Assembly (NCBI GenBank): GCA_035291025.1
Contig: DATDTB010000034.1
Coordinates: 1-5,539 of the forward strand
Direction: 5' to 3'
Length of the DNA stretch: 5,539 bases
DNA from: DATDTB01 sp035291025
GTDB lineage: Archaea; Iainarchaeota; Iainarchaeia; JAFGOX01; DATDTB01
Under the pieces are notes generated by a model. That model did no database searches. It had not been told where the DNA came from and saw nothing but the letters and a program-made list of their open reading frames with translations. The position numbers and the translations under genes are program-made. Positions 1 to 4,356 of the stretch are shown piece by piece; the stretch's first letter is position 1, and every line of letters starts with the position of its first letter.

Positions 1-854
1 ACCCACGCGCGTTTCGTATTCAAGTTGTAAACGTTTTTGGACCAATTTTGGACTGTTACATATCTAGCCTTGGCGTTTTCTTTAACATAAATTTCAACTA
101 CTGCGCTGTGAAGAGAGTTTTGGTCATCGTTGTATCGGGCAGCCGTGCAGCCTTCGACGTATGACACGTCCGAGCCTGGTTCTGCAACAATCAAGGTGTG
201 CTCAAATTGTCCCTCGTTTGCGGCATTCATCCTGAAGTAGGTTTGCAGTGGCATATCTACTTTCACGCCTTCTGGAACGTATGCAAAGCTTCCACCGCTA
301 TGGACTGCAGCATGTAGTGCTGAAAATTTGTTGTCAGTAATTGGCACGCATTTCATGAAATACTGCTTTACTAGTTCAGGGTACTTTTGCACTGCAGTGT
401 CCATGTCACAGAATATGACTCCTTTTTCTTCCCAGATTTTTTGCAAGTTGTGATAAATTCCCTCGCTTTCGTACTGCGCAACGCTGCCAGCAAGGTACTT
501 GCGTTCTGCTTCCGGGATTCCTAGCTTCTCGAAAGTGTCCTTTATTTCCGCGGGGACGTCGTCCCAGTTGCGTGCCTTCCGCATTTCGGGGCGAATGTAG
601 TAAGTCATTTCGTCAAAATTCAGTTTGGAAAGATCAGGCCCCCACGTTGGCAAGGGCTTGCTGTTGAAGACGTCAAAGGCCTTCAAGCGAAGTTCAAGCA
701 TCCACTCCGGTTCGCCCTTAATGCGCGAGATTTCCATTACGAGTTCGCGGTTCAAGCCCTTAGGCAAGCTAGTGACTTTGGCGTTGGTCTTGAAGTCGTA
801 ACGCGAACTGTCCGTTTCACGGATTTGCGACTGCTGGGTTATTGCCTGGGTCAT
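1..854 (-). CDS. sufB: SufB, Fe-S cluster scaffold subunit (3' end cut by window edge)
   Basis: Scaffold subunit of the SufBC(D) complex, on which Fe-S clusters are built in the cytoplasm before transfer to client proteins; SufC supplies ATP hydrolysis. I translated it by hand: 284 full codons are open from the ATG to the edge. Recognisable SufB blocks are the segment ending in SGGSFAYVPEG (residues 186-196), the SYVEGCTA block with Cys236, which aligns with the conserved cysteine implicated in sulfur acceptance in E. coli SufB (Cys254, from memory), LHSAVVEIYV just after it, and the TVQNWSKNVYNL block right before the edge. Family members are about 450-480 residues, so roughly the last 180 residues, including the rest of the beta-helix core, lie outside. 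The start is the first ATG after the sufC stop, 21 bases away, with a GAGGG ribosome site 7 bases upstream. Whether sufD follows cannot be seen. Function is well supported; the homology is from recalled family motifs. Confidence 0.96.
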   Translation of the reverse strand, partial: MTQAITQQSQIRETDSSRYDFKTNAKVTSLPKGLNRELVMEISRIKGEPEWMLELRLKAFDVFNSKPLPTWGPDLSKLNFDEMTYYIRPEMRKARNWDDVPAEIKDTFEKLGIPEAERKYLAGSVAQYESEGIYHNLQKIWEEKGVIFCDMDTAVQKYPELVKQYFMKCVPITDNKFSALHAAVHSGGSFAYVPEGVKVDMPLQTYFRMNAANEGQFEHTLIVAEPGSDVSYVEGCTAARYNDDQNSLHSAVVEIYVKENAKARYVTVQNWSKNVYNLNTKRAW

Positions 855-861
855 GAAGTTT

Positions 862-866
862 CCCTC
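862..866 (-). promoter_or_regulatory. Ribosome binding site of sufB
   Basis: On the minus strand GAGGG lies in the 21-base sufC-sufB gap, 7 bases before the sufB ATG. It is complementary to the usual archaeal 16S rRNA tail, and it supports both the chosen start and co-transcription with sufC. Confidence 0.6.
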
Positions 867-875
867 GTTCACATT

Positions 876-1679
876 TTACTTGGCTGCAAGGGGCAATTCG
901 AGTTCTTTTTTTATCCAGTCGTACCCCTTGGACTCTATTTCGTGCGCGAGCTCGTGCGACCCGGATTTAACAATGCGGCCGTCCAACATTACGTGAACGT
1001 AATCAGGGTTTAGATAGTCAAGAATGCGCTTGTAGTGCGTTATCACGACGATGCCGGCGCCGGTTGCCTTGAAGGAGTTAATGGCCCCGGCAACGGTGCG
1101 CAAGGCGTCAACGTCCAACCCAGAATCAGGCTCGTCCAAGAACGCGATCCTCGGCTTCAAAACCACCATTTGCAAGACTTCAGCGCGCTTTTTTTCGCCC
1201 CCTGAAAAGCCTTCATTCAAGGAACGCTTGGCGAAGTCTTCAGGCATTCCTAGGTTTTTGAGTTTTTGCTTGAAGTCGTTGTGGAATTCCAAAACGTTGG
1301 AACGCGCTTGCCTTGGGTCGCTCACTGGGGCGCCGTCGTGGGAGTGGACTGCGTTGTACGACGTTCTTAGGAAGTTGGCAAAGCCGACGCCGGCGCACTC
1401 GAATGGGTACTGGAACCCCAGGAACAACCCGGCCTTGGCGCGTTCGTTTACGGGCATTTCCAGCAAGTTTCTGCCGTCAAGCACCGCTTCCCCGCCAGTC
1501 ACTTTGTACTTCGGGTGGCCCATCACGGCGTTTGAGAGCGTGCTCTTGCCCGAGCCGTTCGGGCCCATTATGACGTGCAGTTCGCCTTCACGGACTCTTA
1601 AGTCAACTCCCTTTATTATTTCCTTGCCGTCAATTGACACTTTCAAGTCCGCCAACGCCAAACCCGAATTGTTTCCCAC
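876..1679 (-). CDS. sufC: SufC, ABC-type ATPase of the Fe-S assembly complex
   Basis: Cytoplasmic ABC ATPase that drives conformational change of the SufB scaffold during Fe-S cluster assembly. The 267-residue protein has every expected element in order: Walker A GPNGSGKST (39-47), Q-loop Gln90 in FQYPFE, ABC signature FSGGEKKR (158-165), Walker B IAFLDEPDSGLD (178-189) and switch His215 in ITHYKR. The SGGEKKRAE and DEPDSGLD wording is characteristic of SufC rather than of transport ATPases, and no membrane segment is present. Length is slightly above the usual ~250. The start is GTG: an in-frame stop lies at 1710-1712, and no other plausible start codon exists between it and this GTG; the next internal ATG falls within the Walker A region. 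AAGGGG sits 8 bases upstream. It is followed by sufB after 21 bases and preceded by the regulator-like gene after 73 bases, so the three probably form one operon, with possible separate control of sufCB at the hairpin in that gap. Confidence 0.97.
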   Translation of the reverse strand: MGNNSGLALADLKVSIDGKEIIKGVDLRVREGELHVIMGPNGSGKSTLSNAVMGHPKYKVTGGEAVLDGRNLLEMPVNERAKAGLFLGFQYPFECAGVGFANFLRTSYNAVHSHDGAPVSDPRQARSNVLEFHNDFKQKLKNLGMPEDFAKRSLNEGFSGGEKKRAEVLQMVVLKPRIAFLDEPDSGLDVDALRTVAGAINSFKATGAGIVVITHYKRILDYLNPDYVHVMLDGRIVKSGSHELAHEIESKGYDWIKKELELPLAAK

Positions 1680-1687
1680 AAAAAATA

Positions 1688-1693
1688 CCCCTT
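1688..1693 (-). promoter_or_regulatory. Ribosome binding site deciding the GTG start of sufC
   Basis: AAGGGG on the minus strand lies 8 bases before the GTG at 1679-1677. It is the main support for the GTG start, since the upstream in-frame region offers no ATG before the stop at 1710-1712. Confidence 0.55.
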
Positions 1694-1714
1694 TTTTCCA
1701 AAAGCTCCCTTATT

Positions 1715-1744
1715 CTTTCCCGACTTCCCCAAGTGCCGGGAAAG
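1715..1744 (-). promoter_or_regulatory. Inverted repeat / hairpin between regulator gene and sufC
   Basis: CTTTCCCGACTT at 1715-1726 pairs with AAGT at 1731-1734 plus CGGGAAAG at 1737-1744. This gives 12 base pairs with a 4-base C/G loop and a single 2-base bulge (1735-1736). It lies wholly in the 73-base gap, starting 9 bases after the regulator stop and ending about 35 bases before the sufC start. On the transcribed strand no T-run follows directly, so it is not a classic intrinsic terminator. It could be an operator for the upstream helix-turn-helix protein, an mRNA processing or stability element that sets the regulator:sufCB ratio, or an attenuator. A poor TATA-like AATAAG (1708-1713) beside it leaves room for an internal promoter. 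The pairing is directly visible; the role is inference. Confidence 0.55.
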
Positions 1745-1752
1745 CCAGGGCT

Positions 1753-2157
1753 CTAGCGAATCTTTACCAGTTTCTGCGCGCTTGCCTGCAAGGCGTTGGA
1801 GTGCTCAAAGCAGACCTCGCACTTACGCGGCACGTCCAAATCCAGTTGGTGGTGCACGTTGCACAACTCCCTGGAGTCCCTGAAGTCAACGCAGAGCCGT
1901 TGAAGCCCTGCCGTCCCACTCAACTTGCCGGCGGCAATTTCAGAGCCGGTTGCGCGAATTCTTTCCCTGAAATCGGCGCTAAATTCAAGCTTTGCCGCGC
2001 GCTTTGAGTGCATGTACTGCGAGACGGCGGGCTCGGAAATGCCCAAAAACATGGCGATCTTCTTGCGCGCAACTCCTACTTTCACGAGTTCAACGCATAG
2101 TTGCCTGCGGAGCGCAGGCAGGACGTACCATACCTCTAGTTCCTGCGGCTGCATCAT
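1753..2157 (-). CDS. XRE-type helix-turn-helix regulator with four C-terminal cysteines, upstream of sufCB
   Basis: Putative DNA-binding regulator of 134 residues. Residues 16-53 form a helix-turn-helix: RKKIAMFLGISEPAVSQYMHSKR contains the pattern of helix 2 (KKIAMFLG), turn (IS) and recognition helix (EPAVSQYM). The C-terminal half carries Cys89, Cys99, Cys113 and Cys116 (spacing x9, x13, x2, ending in a CxxC); Cys21 lies in the N-terminal helix. It resembles small archaeal predicted regulators that join an XRE domain to a cysteine-bearing tail. The cysteines could ligate an Fe-S cluster or zinc; with sufC next downstream, sensing Fe-S or iron status is attractive but unproven. The gene opens with two consecutive ATGs; the first lies about 28 bases from a TATA-like box, so its mRNA is probably leaderless. 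The stop is TAG. DNA binding is well supported, the ligand and targets are not. No gene symbol is justified. Confidence 0.85.
   Translation of the reverse strand: MMQPQELEVWYVLPALRRQLCVELVKVGVARKKIAMFLGISEPAVSQYMHSKRAAKLEFSADFRERIRATGSEIAAGKLSGTAGLQRLCVDFRDSRELCNVHHQLDLDVPRKCEVCFEHSNALQASAQKLVKIR
2102..2120 (-). repeat. Perfect 8-bp palindrome with 3-base loop inside the regulator gene
   Basis: TGCCTGCG (2102-2109) and CGCAGGCA (2113-2120) flank GAG. In the regulator mRNA this hairpin falls about 38-56 bases after the start codon, within codons for Pro-Ala-Leu-Arg-Arg-Gln. It may be a chance product of GC-rich coding sequence, or a structure or operator affecting its own expression. The pairing is certain, the function unknown. 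Confidence 0.4.
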
Positions 2158-2181
2158 GCGTAATTAACGATTGTAAAAAAG

Positions 2182-2189
2182 TATTTAAA
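2182..2189 (-). promoter_or_regulatory. TATA box of the regulator-suf operon (leaderless start)
   Basis: On the minus strand TTTAAATA is followed by a T-rich stretch, and its centre lies about 28 bases before the first ATG at 2157. Archaeal transcription normally starts 25-28 bases downstream of the box centre, so the transcript should begin at or next to the ATG; no Shine-Dalgarno is present between them, which agrees. The core TTTAAA reads the same on the plus strand, so the box might also serve the divergent gene at 2271, with a start near 2212 and a leader of about 60 bases. Confidence 0.65.
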
Positions 2190-2240
2190 GGGTTGCAGCC
2201 GGTGACTTTTCCCCCTTGCCAGCGCCTTTTTCAGGCCTCT

Positions 2241-2247
2241 TTTTTAA
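2241..2247 (+). promoter_or_regulatory. Possible TATA-like element for the 422-residue gene
   Basis: TTTTTAA, within a longer T-run, is centred about 27 bases before the ATG at 2271, compatible with a leaderless transcript. Only a weak AGGG lies three bases before that ATG, too close for a good ribosome site. The box is a poorer match than the one at 2182-2189, which may be shared instead. Confidence 0.35.
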
Positions 2248-2270
2248 CTTTTGGACTTCTATTTAGGGCA

Positions 2271-3539
2271 ATGGGAAAACCAGCAAGACCGCCGGCGTTG
2301 AAACTGACTGGAAAGGCGCGCACGGTCCTTCGTGAAAAGGGCTTGCCGGAAACAAGCGCTGGACTGGAAAGGCTCGGCGAACTGACAGCATTGGACGCGG
2401 TGAGGCACTTGCATTCCATGGGCAGTCCGCTCAACACGAAGGCCTTAGAGCAGGCCAGCAAGCGCGTGGCCGCCAAGACGGGCTTGCCTTGGGCAAAACT
2501 CTTCTTGAAAGCGAGCCAATACAAGGCGCTGGAAAAAGTGGAAGACCCGCTCGAGCGAAGCATTTTGGGCAAAATAAGAGAGCACTCGGAGAAAAAGAAC
2601 ACGTCCTTTCTTCCCTCTGACGCGAGCCCTGCAGTGAGGTCAAAGGTTCAAGAGCTTACAGCTGTACTGGGTTCCAGCCACACATACAGGGCAGAACGCC
2701 ACGCGACGCAGCGCCTCGCCCACGACTTGGTCAATGAAATCAAGGGCCTCGACCCCAGGATAACGCTGTCAATGCTAAGCGCTGAACTCAAGAGGCACGT
2801 CCGGCCAAGTAAAAGGCATGCAATGACCCCTGAAAGACTCGCCGAAATCAAGCTCGACCCTGGAAGCTATTCCACTGAAGCCGCGGAAAGGAACTGGCGC
2901 CTCCGCAATAGAACGCGGAAGGATTTCACAAAGCGGCAGCCGGCAGCAATGGACTTGCACGTTCCGGGAAGGGAAAGGCTTGCGAGGGAAGTGGAGTACT
3001 TGCTTGGAAATGCGGAGGCGGAAAAACTGGCTAGAAACAAGGTCCATGAAGTCGCCTTGCGTCACGGAATGACGTTCCACAAGTTAAGGAAACTGCTGTT
3101 AAAAGAGGCAAGTTTGCTTGGCCTTGAAAGGGCTGCAAAACGCCTCGCAAGCGTGAAGCCGCCGACCAAGCAGTTACTGGGGTGGGTGAGCCGGGATTAT
3201 GGAACGCAACGCGCCAAGTATCACCTTGCCGAAGCCGCCCCTGAGTCCATTGCCGAAAGGGAAAAAGAACGCGAAAGAATTGAACTCGAAAGGCAGCGCG
3301 TAAGAAAGGAAATACTGAACTCGAAACCGGGCAAGGCAACCAATCCCCAAATGTTCTTGCTGAACGAGGCACGCTCATTGTTCGACGGAGTAGAATTAGA
3401 TGACTTACTTCGAGTGATGAAGTCAAAGACTAGGAGCAGGGCCGTCTTGTACGCAATAAACTCCCATTTCGGCAACGCCCCAAAAATAACAATGGAAGAC
3501 TTGCAAGAGCGCGGTAAAGGGCGAAAGACCACGAAGTGA
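2271..3539 (+). CDS. Uncharacterised basic, cysteine-free, helical protein (422 aa)
   Basis: I do not recognise this protein. From the ATG at 2271 it has 422 residues, rich in Lys and Arg, without any cysteine, signal peptide or membrane segment, and apparently almost all helical. Visible pieces are a basic N-terminus (MGKPARPPALKLTGKAR), a charged likely coiled-coil stretch ESIAEREKERERIELERQRV and onward (about 325-350), two similar short segments HAMTPERLAEIKL (183-195) and HGMTFHKLRKLLL (265-277), the second looking like part of a helix-turn-helix, and a basic tail ending GKGRKTTK. These traits suggest nucleic-acid or ribonucleoprotein binding, but that is only inference from composition. 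The frame stays open upstream to 1992, but that part is the antisense of the regulator gene, is cysteine-containing and unlike the rest, so I start at 2271, where a TATA-like element sits at leaderless distance. It is divergent from the suf operon and convergent with acylphosphatase. Confidence 0.8.
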   Translation: MGKPARPPALKLTGKARTVLREKGLPETSAGLERLGELTALDAVRHLHSMGSPLNTKALEQASKRVAAKTGLPWAKLFLKASQYKALEKVEDPLERSILGKIREHSEKKNTSFLPSDASPAVRSKVQELTAVLGSSHTYRAERHATQRLAHDLVNEIKGLDPRITLSMLSAELKRHVRPSKRHAMTPERLAEIKLDPGSYSTEAAERNWRLRNRTRKDFTKRQPAAMDLHVPGRERLAREVEYLLGNAEAEKLARNKVHEVALRHGMTFHKLRKLLLKEASLLGLERAAKRLASVKPPTKQLLGWVSRDYGTQRAKYHLAEAAPESIAEREKERERIELERQRVRKEILNSKPGKATNPQMFLLNEARSLFDGVELDDLLRVMKSKTRSRAVLYAINSHFGNAPKITMEDLQERGKGRKTTK

Positions 3540-3552
3540 AAACAGCCCGGCT

Positions 3553-3831
3553 TCAATTCCCTTGGACTGAAAACCCTTCAAAGGCATTGCCTGACTTTAC
3601 TTCCCTTACTTCAATTCTTTCCACTTCAGACTTCCCGGGACTGGCTTTCAAGAACTCAATCAATGCCTTGACTGCATCATTTCGCCCTTGGAAAACGCCT
3701 TCCACGACGCCTGAATCCCTTGCGTTCCGAACCCAGCCCTTCACGCCGAGCCCGCGCGCCTTTTCCGCGATGCTGGCGCGGAAGAAAACGCCTTGGACGC
3801 GGCCGAAGGCCTTGAATTGAATGCAAGCCAT
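3553..3831 (-). CDS. acyP: Acylphosphatase
   Basis: Small cytoplasmic enzyme hydrolysing acyl phosphates (such as acetyl phosphate or carbamoyl phosphate) to carboxylate and phosphate (EC 3.6.1.7). At 92 residues it has the usual length. Both family signatures are intact: GRVQGVFFRA (10-19), carrying the phosphate-binding loop and catalytic Arg18, and GWVRNARDSGVVEGVFQG (32-49) with catalytic Asn36; a typical ending FEGFSVQGN follows. The start ATG is about 28 bases from the TATA box at 3856-3863 and has no Shine-Dalgarno, so the message is probably leaderless and monocistronic. It converges on the 422-residue gene with only 13 bases between the two stop codons and no clear terminator in that gap, so the transcripts may overlap. 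The physiological substrate cannot be told from the sequence, and neighbours give no pathway hint. Confidence 0.95.
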   Translation of the reverse strand: MACIQFKAFGRVQGVFFRASIAEKARGLGVKGWVRNARDSGVVEGVFQGRNDAVKALIEFLKASPGKSEVERIEVREVKSGNAFEGFSVQGN

Positions 3832-3855
3832 GCCTAGAACTAGTTTTCGTAAAGG

Positions 3856-3863
3856 TATTTATA
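3856..3863. promoter_or_regulatory. Shared bidirectional TATA box: acylphosphatase (-) and hicBA (+)
   Basis: TATTTATA on plus reads TATAAATA on minus, so both strands offer a good archaeal TATA element. On minus its centre is about 28 bases from the acylphosphatase ATG, giving a leaderless start. On plus a start near 3886 is expected, giving a leader of about 23 bases that contains AAGGAG ahead of hicB. It is the only such box in the 77-base divergent gap. Position and spacing are visible; use in both directions is inference. Confidence 0.6.
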
Positions 3864-3892
3864 TCAGAACAGTCATGTTTAATCGTGTCCTC

Positions 3893-3898
3893 AAGGAG
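3893..3898 (+). promoter_or_regulatory. Ribosome binding site of hicB
   Basis: AAGGAG lies 10 bases before the hicB ATG. An in-frame TGA at 3906-3908 directly precedes that ATG and rules out a longer protein, fixing the start. Confidence 0.55.
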
Positions 3899-3908
3899 CT
3901 GGATTTGA

Positions 3909-4127
3909 ATGGCGAAAACCTTTAACGTGGTAGTGGAAAGAGGCGAAGACGGGTACTTGATTTCTGAAGTAATAGAGTTACCTGGATGCCACACCCAGGC
4001 AAAGACACACGACGAACTCATGAAGCGCACTAAGGAAGCAATAAAGCTGTACTTGGAAGCTGAAAGTTCGCAACTCGAACCAGTAGTAAAGTTTTTGGGC
4101 TTAGAAAAAGTACAAGTAGAGGCTTGA
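3909..4127 (+). CDS. hicB: HicB-family antitoxin, minimal form without DNA-binding tail
   Basis: Antitoxin of a type II toxin-antitoxin pair; HicB binds and blocks the HicA ribonuclease. The 72 residues match the partial RNase-H-like HicB domain: strand FNVVVERGEDGYLISEV (5-21), the hallmark ELPGCHTQAKTHDEL (23-37), then helix MKRTKEAIKLYLEAE (38-52). Many HicB proteins continue into a ribbon-helix-helix or helix-turn-helix that represses the operon; here only about 20 residues follow the helix, so no DNA-binding domain is present and autorepression by HicB alone is unlikely. The order is antitoxin before toxin, opposite to E. coli hicAB but seen elsewhere. hicA starts one base after this stop. 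Alternative: a stand-alone HicB-like domain of other function, improbable given the adjacent HicA. Confidence 0.9.
   Translation: MAKTFNVVVERGEDGYLISEVIELPGCHTQAKTHDELMKRTKEAIKLYLEAESSQLEPVVKFLGLEKVQVEA
4119..4122 (+). promoter_or_regulatory. Ribosome binding site of hicA inside the hicB end
   Basis: GAGG in the last codons of hicB stands 6 bases before the GTG start of hicA. With the one-base gap, it points to coupled translation of antitoxin and toxin and supports the GTG start. Confidence 0.5.
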
Positions 4128-4128
4128 C

Positions 4129-4356
4129 GTGGCAAAACTGCCATTACTGACTGCCTTAAAACTGTCCCGTGTTCTCTACAAACTAGGCTTCAAGCCGTTA
4201 CGCCAGCAAGGAAGCCATTTGTTCTTTGAACACTTTGACGGGAGGACAACCATAATTCCGGTTCACTCGGGTGAGGAAATCGATAGAGGGCTTCTCAACA
4301 AAATAATAAAGAAAGACCTGCGAATCACGCGCGAGGAATTCCTGAAACACGTATGA
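4129..4356 (+). CDS. hicA: HicA-family toxin (mRNA interferase)
   Basis: Predicted translation-independent mRNA-cleaving toxin with a double-stranded-RNA-binding-like fold. The 75-residue protein is full length and has the family landmarks: LLTALKLSRVLYKLGFKPLRQQGSH with the catalytic His30 in GSHLFFEH, the strand TTIIPVHSGEEIDRGLL (40-56), and the closing KIIKKDLRITREEFL (58-72). Nothing suggests inactivation. It starts with GTG one base after the hicB stop, a weaker start than the hicB ATG, which would help keep toxin below antitoxin. Its TGA is overlapped by the ATG of the lipoprotein gene. The pair may act in stress response, phage defence or simple self-maintenance; the sequence does not tell which. 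Confidence 0.92.
   Translation: MAKLPLLTALKLSRVLYKLGFKPLRQQGSHLFFEHFDGRTTIIPVHSGEEIDRGLLNKIIKKDLRITREEFLKHV

Noticed and set aside
1051..2007. 318-codon open frame on plus across sufC and the regulator gene
   Set aside because: It lies antisense to sufC, whose motifs are all intact, and to the regulator; the product is low-complexity Pro/Ser/Arg-rich and matches nothing. A shadow of GC-rich coding sequence.
1992..2270. 93-codon upstream extension of the 422-residue protein
   Set aside because: It is antisense to the regulator gene and spans its promoter; it contains several cysteines while the rest of the protein has none; a better start with TATA-like spacing exists at 2271.
3540..3552. 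Possible bidirectional terminator between converging stops (AGCCCGGCT)
   Set aside because: The stem is four pairs around a one-base loop, sterically impossible as drawn, and no adequate T-run follows on plus.
3536..3820. 94-codon plus-strand frame over acylphosphatase
   Set aside because: Antisense of a gene with both acylphosphatase signatures; the product has no recognisable features.
3677..4144. 155-codon minus-strand frame over hicB and the acylphosphatase start
   Set aside because: It would cover the divergent promoter and run antisense to hicB; its end is an off-frame reading of acylphosphatase.
4299..4315. A/T-rich patch in hicA (AATAATAAAG) as a promoter for the lipoprotein
   Set aside because: Centred about 47 bases before the ATG with no ribosome site in the implied leader, and it simply encodes the conserved Asn-Lys-Ile-Ile-Lys-Lys segment of HicA.
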